64,000 bases of DNA from contig VZRZ01007321.1 of the NCBI GenBank assembly GCA_013398175.1, positions 248,248 through 312,247 on the forward strand, in the 5' to 3' direction. The notes under the pieces are model-generated. The model was not told the DNA's origin, made no database searches, and saw only the letters and a program-made list of their open reading frames with translations. Position numbers and translations under genes: made by a program. This document shows, one piece after another, positions 48,569-58,802 of the stretch (positions within the stretch are counted from its first letter, which is position 1; each line of letters begins with the position of its first letter). The DNA is from Climacteris rufus. Lineage: Eukaryota > Chordata > Aves > Passeriformes > Climacteridae.

Positions 48569-48597
<29 letters not shown>
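48569..48597. repeat. (AC)n microsatellite
   Basis: About 14 uninterrupted AC units are followed by a decayed AAACAACC edge. Confidence 0.97.
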
Positions 48598-48601
<4 letters not shown>

Positions 48602-49696
48602 ACCCAACACAAGCAAAGCAACCAACCAAAAAAGCTGTAGTTTTCCTTGAACCACCTGGAGGAAAGAACCTTTTTAGTAATAGTTATGTATGTCTTTATA
48701 TTTGCATAATGTTTTGTAACTGTACAGTACTTAGCACATTAAGGAAACAGTAATATACTAATAATGCAGGAGCTGGAAAGTCAATGTGAACCAAAGTTCA
48801 ATTACAGAAATAAATTTCATTAAAACTCTGTTTGCTGAAAAAGTACATAGAGATGGGATCAAAGCTGAAAATATATCCACTTCAATTATATTTCAAATGG
48901 ACTTGCTAGTGAAGTGCACATACTTTAAATGATTACTACAGGTTGTGCAAGTTACTGTAAAAATCATCCAGTGCAAACATTGGTGTTTAATACTTGCTCA
49001 TATTTTCCTAGTATAATCATCTGTCGTTATGGCTTATCACATATTGTATTTTGTCTTTCTGTCATTGAGACTTGGCTAGACTAGAATAAATATTGTTCAG
49101 ATATCATTTCTTGTTTTCAAAATATACAAATCAGTTTGTGAGTCATAAGGAGCTACAAAATATGCATTTTGCAAATTATGAATAATAGAATATAATATCT
49201 GGAACTCTATGTTAGTTTTGTGTTCCTTCATTTGAAGTCATAAATAATGGTAGAAGTTTTTCTCTTAATGACTATCATAGTCTTTTGTACTAAGAGCCAT
49301 CTTCTCTGTTCTGACACCTTTGATCTCCATCAGAATGGGTTTTTTTGTTTTGTTTTGTTTTTATGTGGCTTACTGTACTGATCATACCATCCTTGTCTTC
49401 TTTCTAGACCTTTTATTCTTCATCTAAAATTCTGGTATTTTGTATTCAAACTGAAAGCACTACTGCTGAGATTTTTTATTGAATCTTCCTCCCTAGGGTA
49501 CTTATCCAGTCCTCATTATCAAAACCCAATATCCACCGAAGTCAGTGAAGTCTGCAGACTTCCAAGAGCTTTTTCACCTCACAGAGCAAAGTTCATTATT
49601 GATGTTGAACAATAAATGATAGTCACAGAGTGTGATCTTAGCTGTGTGGGACTCAATGGCAGCTTTCAGCAGTCTCCAGGTCATTTAGGATTTCAG
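48598..49696. other. AT-rich non-coding DNA, no gene recognised
   Basis: No feature is recognised apart from a short TTTTG repeat near 49339-49362. Confidence 0.5.
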
Positions 49697-49702
49697 AAAG
49701 AG

Positions 49703-50018
49703 TGTCACAGTATCGACACGAAAGGAAGAGCCAGAGACACCTGTTACTAGGATCAGAGAGAAGGAAGGAAGGGGGGCAAGACCTCCCCTTCTTTATTTTT
49801 TATATCCATTTGGAAATCACTATTCATTGGAGGAAATCAGTTCTTCCTCCCTCAACTACAGTGGTCAAAGGAAATGTCCATCAAAGTTCTGTGTCCATGA
49901 GAAAGGAATGTGAGAGATAAGATACAGTTACAATAACATAACTATGTTTACAGAAAGGACTGTGAGAAACTAGCTACAAAAAGTAAAAATATTCACAACT
50001 GCAAGAATCGGGGCAACA
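49703..50018 (-). mobile_element. Solo LTR, family B (ERVK-like), minus orientation
   Basis: The plus strand runs from TGTCACAGTATCGACACGAAAG to GAATCGGGGCAACA and is flanked by a perfect 6-bp target-site duplication AAAGAG (49697-49702 and 50019-50024). Read on the minus strand it begins TGTTGCCCCG, has AATAAA (plus-strand complement at 49792-49797) and ends TCGATACTGTGACA. It is 316 bp. It is homologous along its length to the plus-orientation copy at 51588-51890, sharing for example GGTCAAAGGAAATGTCCA and GAGAAAGGAATGT on the aligned strand. No internal genes adjoin it. Confidence 0.93.
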
Positions 50019-50132
50019 AAAGAGTACTTTTCTTTCTTTGTCTAACACAGCTGTTGCATTTCAAACACCTAAGAACATTGGAAGGTCCTCATCATATAGA
50101 CAAAACACATGGCTTTGCTGAAGGTCGGATCA

Positions 50133-50666
50133 TGTTGCAGTGCCTCTGGGGGTAGCCGGCGGTCCGACCCGGCCCTGCCCCGCCGGCGCCACAGGGGCTG
50201 GACGGCCGTGGGGCCGCTCTAGCCATGGCAGTGGGCATTCCCTGCCCGAAAGGGCAGCCCACTGGTCGGTTCGGTGTGACGGACTCCTGCCTGACTGCCC
50301 ACTGCCTCTGTCGGTCTGCTGACATCACGCGAGCCCTCCACAGCCATGGTCTCACACACATAAGCCCTTCCCCCGGCCCATATGAAACAGCCTGCACGAG
50401 CCGGCTGGGGTTGTCTTTATCTGCTCCCTGTCTGCAACTCCAGTAATAAAATCAGCTGGACTCAAGCAGAAAATAACCCTTCCTCATCTCTTCACTTCTA
50501 CCGCCTCAATTAAACCATGCGCATGAATAATGCAAACACCAGCACGGCAGAATTAAGGTAGCCGCGACCTCCCCCCGAGGGGACTGGGCGAGGCTTGAAT
50601 CGCTTCTCTCAGGTCACGCGACTGCCGCCGAACGCTTCCAGTTACTCATGCTTTCTACCGGCGGCA
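50133..50666 (+). mobile_element. Solo LTR, family A (ERVK-like), CpG-rich copy
   Basis: This LTR starts TGTTGCAGTGCCTCTGGG, ends TTCTACCGGCGGCA and is flanked by a perfect 6-bp target-site duplication GGATCA (50127-50132 and 50667-50672). It is 534 bp. A polyadenylation signal AATAAA lies at 50445-50450, about 216 bp before the 3' end. The U3 start is dense in CpG (CCGGCGGTCCG and similar), unlike the AT-rich surroundings, which suggests a relatively recent insertion or protection from CpG decay. Its relatives are the minus-strand copy at 17279-17603 and the fragment at 30423-30476. No gag, pol or env sequence adjoins it. Confidence 0.93.
50445..50450 (+). terminator. Polyadenylation signal of LTR family A
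   Basis: This AATAAA, in the context CCAGTAATAAAATCAGC, is in the R-proximal part of the LTR. The equivalent site is duplicated in the copy at 17279-17603. Confidence 0.7.
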
Positions 50667-50672
50667 GGATCA

Positions 50673-51581
50673 GAGCTGGATTGCCAGAAATACTTGACTG
50701 AAGATAGAGTCTGCAGGTTTGCTGCACAATCAGTGATGGGGATTTCTGGATGGAAGGAGGAGCTATCCTCATAACTTTCCACAGGCAATATGGTTCATGG
50801 GGAGAGAAGACAGCAATGCTGAGGAGCAAGAGGACTGGAGACAGTTATTAAAGGAGGTCATTGATTATGACTTTCACACCCTTTTTTTTACCAAAACAGA
50901 CCAAAATACTTCATATGTAGCTCTGGTCAATAAGATATTTTATGATATTTAGTAGCTGAGGACTTTATACTTCTTTTAGGAAAAAGAAAATATATATGTC
51001 TATATAGTTTTAACATGAAGTTGTAAAACATCCCTGTGGTTGATGTGGTTGATGTGGTTGATCATTGGCTGTGGTTGTTACTGCAGCAGAGATCTCGTAC
51101 TCTAATCACAATCACTGTGCCACTGGCAGCAGATAAATGCAGAACTACAAGGTTCAGTTCCTTGTTGATTACCAGACTTTCAGTTCATTGCTTCCTCTTA
51201 TAGAAAACACCGAGATGCACAACTAGAATATTATTTTGCTGTGAATAGGCAGATTTATTATGTTGAGTGTGAATGTACTTTAGATTTTTGCTACTGCTCA
51301 GCAAACATCTTTTAGGGCTATACAACTGGATATTAGGGAAAATGTAAACTCAGCTCTTAGGAAACAGGCTGGGGAGTATTTGCAAACTTACAGAGTTAGG
51401 TTTAACAAGTACTTTGCAGCTGTAAATAACAAATATGTTATGATGATCATTCAAACATTGCCAGCTGCATTAGAGCAGTACCTTTGGTGTATTTGGATTC
51501 AATGCTTAAACATAACACTTTTGGCAAGCTGTATCCTCCACATACCCAGAAATATTAACCTTTGTGAGAAATACTCTTGCC
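50673..51581. other. Non-coding DNA inside the LTR cluster
   Basis: This is unique sequence between two solo LTRs, with a GTGGTTGAT tandem at 51036-51062. No internal retroviral coding sequence is seen, and the flanking LTRs belong to different families, so this is not a provirus body. Confidence 0.6.
51036..51062. repeat. Tandem of the 9-bp unit GTGGTTGAT
   Basis: Three successive copies of GTGGTTGAT are followed by a further GTGGTTG motif after a short spacer. Confidence 0.85.
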
Positions 51582-51587
51582 TTAGAC

Positions 51588-51890
51588 TGTTGCCTTGACT
51601 TCTGAAGTTCTGGATGTTATCATTCTTTTGTAACTAGTTTCTCAGACATTCTTTGTAAACATAGCCATGTTATTGTAACGGTATCTTTTAATTTACATTC
51701 CTTTCTCCTGGGCACAGAAGTTTGGACATTTCCTTTGACCAGTGTGATTGAGGGGAGGCCCTTTGTCTCCTCCAATACACAGTGAATTATGAGGCACATA
51801 TATAATAAAGATGGGCGGGGGAAGCCCAGAGAACTTGTTCCTTGATCTCCAGAGGTTTCTGCCTCCTTCTTTCGTGTCGTTACTGTGACA
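51588..51890 (+). mobile_element. Solo LTR, family B (ERVK-like), plus orientation
   Basis: The LTR starts TGTTGCCTTGAC and ends TTTCGTGTCGTTACTGTGACA. The flanking 6-mers are TTAGAC (51582-51587) and TTAGAT (51891-51896), one mismatch from a perfect duplication. AATAAA is at 51804-51809, 81 bp before the 3' end, so R plus U5 is short. It is 303 bp and aligns with the inverted copy at 49703-50018. The two are in opposite orientation with distinct target duplications, so they are independent insertions and not the two LTRs of one provirus. Confidence 0.9.
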
Positions 51891-51896
51891 TTAGAT

Positions 51897-53042
51897 AACT
51901 TTATCAACAGAAGATCATGGTTACTGTGGAAGATACATTCTAACTAGAATAACTGAGAATAACAGGGGACCTTGAGTTTCTGCTCAGGTGTCTAAGCTAT
52001 CTTAAAACACACAGTACTTCATTTTTACTTCAGTTACTACCAGTACTCACCAGGCTAAAACTAGCTCAGATATGCCTTTATGAAGTACATCCACAGCACT
52101 GGCAGCAGTACAGACTCATGCTGAGCACTATATTGTAACATCCACCTGTACGGCTTTGTACCTGACATGACAGCTGGTTCTGCTCATTGCAGTGGGGAAT
52201 GCCTCTGGACTGCAATGTTTTTAGTGTCTGCAAATAGATTCTATTTAATCACCCATGAAGAGTAAGCAGGGAATCTTGCTGATGCCAAGACAACCATGAC
52301 TTTTATAGTAAATACGAAATAGCCACAGTGTGTTCCTCTTTATTTTCTAGCCATATTGTTGAAAAATTTTGTGGTCCTATCCAACAAGATGGATCAGTCT
52401 GGAAGGGAAAATGCAGCTCATCAAATTAACCAAAAACCAGCTCACAACTGAAATGTGATCAATTTTGAAATTTTATGTCCCTCAAAACCTGTTGTCACAA
52501 CAAAGACTGTTCTTTGATGTGAGGGAATCAAGTGTTTGGTCCAGGAACAAATTCAGATTGTACAGAATCTTTTTTCTGTTCCCTTCCCTGTTCCCAAGTA
52601 GTATGTTTATTGGACCTGCTTTCTAATTTCTTTTAGTACAGTTTACTGTCAGTCATTATAGAGTCCGCAGTCCTTTTGGGGGTGTGTTCTTAAATGTTTT
52701 ATACATTGCTGCATTTTGAATACCATTCAAATTTGGTCAATCACGTACATTAGGAAGGCTGTTTGTCTTTCTTGTCTTTAAAATTCCAAGAATCTTGACA
52801 AAACATGACACTTTTATAACCTTGCTAAGGTGACTGCGTTTTTGTGTGAGATTGATGTTGATGATTTATTCTTAAGCCTGAGCCAGCCATGATCATGAGG
52901 ACACTTTAATGTCAGTCATTCTCTGCTTCCCTCGACTTTTAGGAACAGCTTCCATGTGAGCTGGGAGTTCTCTATCCTTTCCTTGGTGGGGCTGCCTAGC
53001 AGCAAATCTGCTTATCCACAGCTGCATTGCCAAAGCACAAGG
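51897..53042. other. Non-coding DNA, no gene recognised
   Basis: No repeat is recognised. If the candidate exon at 53043-53091 is real, its 5' UTR and promoter would lie in the last few hundred bases here. I see no TATA box or CpG island at a convincing position. Confidence 0.45.
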
Positions 53043-53091
53043 ATGAGCCATCATAGTGCCCCTGCCCTTTTGCTGGCATTCTTCCTTGCAG
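53043..53091 (+). CDS. Candidate signal-peptide first exon (tentative)
   Basis: Starting at an ATG with a purine at -3 and G at -1, the frame encodes 16 residues, MSHHSAPALLLAFFLA. A single G and a strong donor-like sequence, CAG|GTAAGA (53092-53097), follow. The hydrophobic core ALLLAFFLA, the small residues at the end and a phase-1 intron are all typical of leader exons of small secreted proteins. I cannot name a family from 16 residues and could not find a convincing second exon downstream in this window. The pattern is short enough to occur by chance in 64 kb. Treat as a hypothesis to test with RNA-seq and not as an annotated gene. Confidence 0.18.
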
Positions 53092-53097
53092 GTAAGA

Positions 53098-54348
53098 TAC
53101 AAATGAGAAACTACAAACTGCTTAAATTATGAAAAAAATTGTTAAATGCATAAAAGCACATGTAATTAAATAAATTATAGCTTGTAATCAATTTGTCTGA
53201 GAGCAAAATGTCAAATTAAGGATTGCAGATTATTTGGAACCATCACAGCACAATTACTCTGCACCAAAAAAAGGAAATCATTGAGATGTTTCCTGTAAGA
53301 ATTCTCAGCCACTGCATTGCAGGAACAACTTGGAGTAACAGCCTCTAATGCTTCCACAAATGAAATCTTGTAAAAGGCTACTATCATTAATCATTAGTTA
53401 TAAAGTGCTATCAAGCAATTTAACCTACAGAATCAGCCCACTGTAGCAACCACAGTATAGTTCAATCTCTGTAGTAATGCATATTCAATTATCTAACTCG
53501 TCTTCTTCTGTCCTTATTATAATTGATAGTCACAAACTGCTTAACTGCAGCTCTCCAAAAAAAAAAAAAAAAAAAGAAGAAGAAAATTAAGTTTGGCATG
53601 TGATCATTCCTCCTGTAGGGTATATGAAAAGGTCAATATGCAAGCTGTATTTTGCAAACCAACCCTGGCTTTGTAACTGGTTTTAGTGCACTGCCTTAGA
53701 CCAAGTCTGTATACTTCACTCCCTACAAAAGGTGGCAGATGTGCAAATGCCTACAAAGATGTCAGGAGTATTGCACTAACTGGTCCCAGGGTGTGGCTAC
53801 AGTCACTGGAGCTGGCTGTCAGCACCACCACAGTTTTGGCCTGGCTCTGGCCAGGACTACCTAATTTTCCTCAAGCAACACTTGGGAACAGGTCAAGGTT
53901 AATACAGACCGGGAACAATTTCCAGAGACGGTTTGCATTCAGCAGCCCTGTTTTGTAGCCTAAGCATGTCCAGACCATGCTACAAAGCTTGTCCTGATAC
54001 ACTGTTTGGTGTAGTGGTCCATATAGATGTAGCTGCAATGCATCTGCACAAAGCCTTTGTTTTCAGATGATCACTCCTTTAAAAAGTAGATACGTTAGTA
54101 TGGGTCTGACTTCTTGATATGATTCAGATTTTGCAACAGTGATTAGACTGTGATTAGATTAGATCTGAAGGTAAGTCTGGGATTTCCACTTCTGGGTGAC
54201 AATACTTCTTCGTAACTTCTTGAAGAACCAACTCACTACCACTGTATGTGAATTTGATCAGTATGGTTTAATGGATCCTCTAAATTTTGAACAACATAGA
54301 AGGACAGAATCCTACCTGGACATAGAGAAATAGCAACATAAAATATAG
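53098..54348. other. Non-coding DNA, no gene recognised
   Basis: Contains the A19 run at 53557-53575. The frame at 53686-53958 has no recognisable domain. Confidence 0.5.
53557..53575. repeat. Poly(A) run of 19
   Basis: An A homopolymer is followed by GAAGAAGAAAA. No retrotransposed gene is recognised upstream of it. Confidence 0.95.
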
Positions 54349-54640
54349 GATCATAGAATCATTAAGGCTGGAAAATACCTCCAAGATCACCAAGTACAGG
54401 GGGAGAATCTCTTCCTTGGTCCTGCTGGTCACACTGTTCCTGATACAGGCTGGGATGCCATTGGCTTTCTTGGCCACCTGGGCACACTGCTGGCTCATAT
54501 TGAGCTGGCTTTTGACCAACTCTTCCTGGTCCTTTTCCTCTGAGCATCTTTCCACCCACTGTGCCCCAGCCTGTAGCACTGCAAGGGGTTGTTGTGACCC
54601 CAGTGCAGGACTTGAATTTCATCTTGCTGAATCAAATAAT
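54349..54640 (-). mobile_element. CR1 retrotransposon with internal deletion, antisense
   Basis: The first ~45 bases (AGGATCATAGAATCATTAAG to about 54395) are the antisense CR1 3' terminus. The sequence then jumps to more 5' CR1 parts in antisense: GAGAATCTCTTCCTTGGTCC, GGCTGGGATGCCATTGGC, CTTGGCCACCTGGGCACACTGCTGG and, towards the end, GTTGTGACCCCAGTGCAGGACTTG. The minus strand encodes recognisable ORF2 residues (CAQVAKKANGIPACIRNSV). The 3' UTR and the last part of ORF2 are therefore missing between two CR1 segments kept in the same orientation, which is best explained by deletion after or during insertion. Confidence 0.85.
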
Positions 54641-56214
54641 AGAGGACATTACTGAAGATAACATGCAGCTGAGAATCCATGAACATCAATAACTTAGGGA
54701 TGCCTAAAGAGAGTACAGAATAAGAGCACAGAGAATTTTCTTCCCCTCAGTATTTACTTTTCAGCTTCTAGCAAACAACAGTTTAGGAATTTCTTGACCT
54801 GAAAGTGACACTCAGACTCTTTTTTTTCTGAATTTCTGCTCTATGAGTTTGTTTAATGTCTTTCTACAATTCATTATACTTTCTTTTTCCAAAAAATCCC
54901 ATGGCAACACCATACAATTCAATCCTGCGTTGCATGAAAAGTGTGTAAGGGATGAATGACTAGTTTACATAAAAGGACTGGGAAATAAATAATGCATTCA
55001 ATTTCAGTATTCCAGGAACATGTTTGAGTGCTGTGGTATTTTAAAGAATAAATGGATGAGCAGAACTTTTAAACTGTATACCTTGATTGTTAGAGTAGTC
55101 AGACTCCTTTATGCTCTGAATACTTAGGCTTAAAGACACAACACTTTGTTTCTATTTTTTTTTTCACTTTTTACTATAAACCTATAACAACTTTAGTATT
55201 TTCAACATGTCAGGAAAATATACTGTTTATACTGACAGTGTTAATGTTATCATACTGTTCCATCTGTTGATTCAAACTTTTGATGATATTCCCATGAAGA
55301 ATTTCCCTTTGGGGAATGTGCTGTATGCATTTGAGTTGGTTTTAATGGTATGTTTTTCAGTTTTGAAAGACGTGTGCTTTCTTCTTTATAATCCAGTAAG
55401 AACAAAACCATGTGTTCATGACATGTTTGTTAATCAGTTATACAAAGACAGAATTTTATCTTTTGATAATTTGCTGATTTGTAAACCTTTTTCTTCCGTC
55501 ATACTGTTGATGGAGTGACATTTTGCAAAAAGAAATAGACTGTAAAAGAAATAAATCAAAATGCAGTTGAAATAGATAGCAGCATTGTATTTCTGGTGGT
55601 CTACTGCAATGGAAAAGGTTACGTTACGAAAATCAACTATCAGAACAGTCTTGAGATCACAAGAATGTCCTTGGACACTAAAGGTTGCAAGATGTAATTT
55701 CTAATATGTTGAAAGGAAGTTTGCTGAGTTAGGACTGTGAATTTTCCTCTGGGTTAGATAGAGCTTAACAGACACCTCCAAGAAATTGTGCATACTTATT
55801 TCCTAGACTATTATGTCACTGCTTGATGAAAACCTGATCACAGATATTAAGTGACCTGTTCTGCAGAGGTAGCTTCACCACTGAGTTTATCCTTTCCTGG
55901 AACACAAACCAAATTAGTTTGATATCACAGGGGAAAAGCAAGGTAAGGTGAGGCAGAAAGTCTTATTAGATATATGTCTAAGGTGAGATGAGTTACTTTT
56001 GAATTGGTACAAATGTTTTTATTGAAGATAAAGAAATCTTGTCTGACTGGACAAACAGACTTTGCAAATAAAATTGTCAAGGGACTGCCTTTGGCAGTGA
56101 GCTAACCAGATGTGAATATCTTGTATCTATATCAAGAGGCAAGCTATCTCTTACCTTCTTAACAGATTGCCTGTACAGTGTTACTCCCAGACCATCCTAA
56201 GCCCTAGACCATGC
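54641..56214. other. AT-rich non-coding DNA, no gene recognised
   Basis: The 103-codon frame at 55207-55518 is hydrophobic in parts but has no recognisable family. It overlies AT-rich sequence where such frames arise by chance. Confidence 0.5.
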
Positions 56215-56330
56215 TGGAACATTAGCCATGGACAAGACACTGAACAACCCACTCTGACCTGCAAATTAGACCAGATAATCCCCAGAGGCACCTTCCAACT
56301 CAAATCACTCTACAAGCCCGTGATTCTTTA
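56215..56330 (+). mobile_element. Old CR1 3' tail fragment
   Basis: ATTAGACCAGATAATCCCCA, GGCACCTTCCAACTCAAATC and CCGTGATTCTTTAG form a decayed version of the CR1 3' terminus (TTGGACCAGATGATCTCCAGAGG...CCTTCCAACC...TGATTCT). It is short and diverged, and the 5' limit is uncertain. Confidence 0.7.
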
Positions 56331-56502
56331 GAAGACTACTAGGTCACATGGACCACAGACCTGCCAGTGTGCATAGCAATAGCTTGATACAAGGGATCAC
56401 ACTGCATCAACCTCAGGCTCTTTGTCTGCTGCAGATTAAACTATAGGCTACATATAAAACAGGGCAACAACAATGTTAAAAAATAAAAACTTTAAAAGCG
56501 TT
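56331..56502. other. Spacer between CR1 fragment and LTR
   Basis: No feature is recognised in this short unique stretch. Confidence 0.5.
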
Positions 56503-56507
56503 AAAGC

Positions 56508-57055
56508 TGGAAGCTCTCGAGGTCGCAACAGCGCTTTTATGCATGCGGGATCCCTGCCGGGATGAGTTGTATAACTCTCCCAAAGGACAGGGTTCTAGCT
56601 ACCGCAGATAACCTGTTTCTGCTGGCTCCTCTGGGACGAGAGTTTCCCCAGGTGGGGTGTACTAGCGTCAGCGAGAACAAAAGGCTACACAGAGGGCCCT
56701 TCTCCAGGATATCAGCCATTTATTGTGAATCCAGTGCGAATTTAGTGTTGCTCCATGAGGGTCCAGAGTTATCCAGGTGGCTGAGTAACCCAGAAGAAAG
56801 AGCAAGGAAGAAGCCCTGCAAGGCTTTTAAAGGGAGATGGGATCAGGAAACACCCAATGGGGAACGGCATAGTTCAAAGTGACCAGTGGAGAAGAGCTTT
56901 CCAGGACATAGCCATATATGGCATCTGAGATATGGGTACAGGTAACACAAAGGCAATAGGGGTTTTCCCCACAGCTCAGGCAGAGAGTTCAGATATGGGA
57001 AGAACAAGGCCAAGGGCTTAGCCTGTGCTTTCTTCCCACCATAACCTGAAGCTCA
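56508..57055 (-). mobile_element. Solo LTR, family E, 548 bp, minus orientation
   Basis: The plus strand runs from TGGAAGCTCTCGAGGTCGC to CATAACCTGAAGCTCA and is flanked by a perfect 5-bp target-site duplication AAAGC (56503-56507 and 57056-57060). On its own strand the LTR begins TGAGCTTCAGG and ends GAGAGCTTCCA. A TTTAAAAG TATA-like box (plus-strand complement 56823-56832) precedes AATAAA (complement 56719-56724) by about 100 bp, the order expected for U3 then R. A 5-bp duplication is common for class III (ERVL) elements, but I do not recognise the family. No internal genes adjoin it. Confidence 0.85.
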
Positions 57056-57060
57056 AAAGC

Positions 57061-58389
57061 AGCACCTTCTGCCAAGTGCACTGCTACAAACCTTGATCTT
57101 CTTTTGGTTGTACTTCTGATTTAAGGAAATACTATTTTCTGATCCAATCTATTGTCCTGAAATTTTTGAGCAACCCTAGTAAAAGGATCAATTTCCTTAT
57201 TCCTTGGTATTGTGACCATTTCCCTGGCAAACGGGAAAGCCATGACTCAGGCTTCTAAGGTATAACTGGCAAAAGATATATTATTAATAAAAAATCTATT
57301 GATGTACTCCTGTAAGTTCAGATTACTATTGTAGTGCTAATATTACAGCACTGAGACTTGTACTGTATTATGTTATTGCATAGCTGGTTCTGGCAGCATG
57401 CTGTCTTAAGCAAAGGAAAAAAATATGTGAGAAAAAGTCTTGAAAGTGTCACACATCCAATTTTGTCAGTCTGAAGGTACAGACTTCATCCATCTTTATC
57501 TCATCCAAGACAGTTTGAAGTTCAAAGTTATCCAAATATCATGGCAGGAGTAATTGTCTTTACAAGTGTAACAGACTCACAGAGGCAGCCTATGACTTAC
57601 AATTTGGTAGGAAGTGCAGTGCAATAAACATACATTGTGCTCTATAGTATTTGAGTGTGACAACAAGCCATGATTCCACTCAAGTTAAAATCATTTTCCC
57701 CCTGAAGTTTTAAGTGTGATTTCAACTCATGTGGTTATATTCAGAACATCCATCCTGCTTAGAGTTTGATAGCAGCATATCCATGTCAGGGTGGATATGC
57801 AAGAACCAGAGGTCCTCAAGACTTTACATGGGGCTGTGCAGCACATGGAAGCTGTGGTTCTTCACAACTGAACTGAGAAAAACTGAGAAATAAGGGTTGC
57901 ATACAGGAACACAGCCACACAGCTGGCACCACCCTAGATATCCCTGTTATTTTTGGTAGTACAATGATGTGACTTAATATGAAGCTCCTCAGCACATCAA
58001 GCCTAAGTTGGAACAGATGTTCATACCAAATGGAAACAATGCAGTAGTGAGATGTATAGTGTTTATTTGATCTTGATATCAGTTCAGGAAGGTATAAGGG
58101 CAAAAGAAGGTGTTGAGGCAGAGTTTGAGGCATGTATAGGTTTTGTTCAGAGAAAAAGAATAACGTGTAATGATGATCATAGGTTACCTTGCTCATTTGA
58201 ACTATTTTAAAAATACTGCTTTCCTTGACATACATGGCAACTTTTATCTGCTGGCTACTTCTTCAGATAACATGAACTTTTTAAGCAACTTATTAAAATG
58301 AGCCTGAATAAGTATTGTTCTTAAAGCATTCAAGAAACTTTGGGTATATTTCATACTTAATATTTAATCAAACTTTTGCTGAAAAAAAT
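57061..58389. other. Non-coding DNA, no gene recognised
   Basis: The 139-codon minus-strand frame (57816-58235) is among the longest non-repeat frames in the window but shows no domain, signal peptide or known family pattern. Confidence 0.5.
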
Positions 58390-58802
58390 AGTCACCAAGA
58401 TGGTCAGGGGGCTGAGTTGTTGGCTTATGATGGAAGCTGAGGGAACTGAGTTTATTCAATGTGGAGAAAGATGGCTTTGGGACACATACCTGCAAATTAT
58501 CTGTTACTTGGAGATGGTTATGGAGCCAGACTGTTCACAGTGGTGCATGGCAAGAGATTGAGACAATATCTCAGGAGCTGAACCAAGAAAGGTTCGGGCT
58601 GAATATAAGGAAAAAAAATGTTCCACAAGGATATTCAGGCATTGGTAATAATCAGGTTATGCATCTTTGGAGGTTTTCCAAGACCTGACTGGATAAATAC
58701 CTGAAGAACCTAGCCTGACCTCCCCTGACCATTCTTTCAGCAGAAGGTTGGAACAGAGACCTCCAGAAGGTCCCTCCCAAACTGAATTATCCAATGTTCC
58801 TA
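58390..58802 (+). mobile_element. Old CR1 3' part with decayed ORF2 end
   Basis: CACCAAGATGGTCAGGGGGC corresponds to the CR1 ORF2 region encoding ATKMIKGLE. It is followed by blocks for GLFSLEKRRL (TTTATTCAATGTGGAGAAAG), the FHLNIRKHFF region (CGGGCTGAATATAAGG), and a 3' UTR tail (GTTGGAACAGAGACCTCCAG, GGTCCCTCCCAAACTGAATT). Indels break the frame several times, so no coding capacity remains. Divergence is high compared with the CR1 at 28783-29302. Confidence 0.85.

Noticed and set aside
49703..51890. Provirus with paired LTRs of family B
   Set aside because: The two LTRs are in opposite orientation, each has its own target duplication, and no gag/pol/env sequence lies between them.
53557..53575. 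Processed pseudogene tail (A19)
   Set aside because: No gene-like sequence precedes it and no flanking duplication is evident.
57816..58235. 139-codon minus-strand frame
   Set aside because: There is no recognisable domain and composition follows the local sequence. It was kept only as a note.
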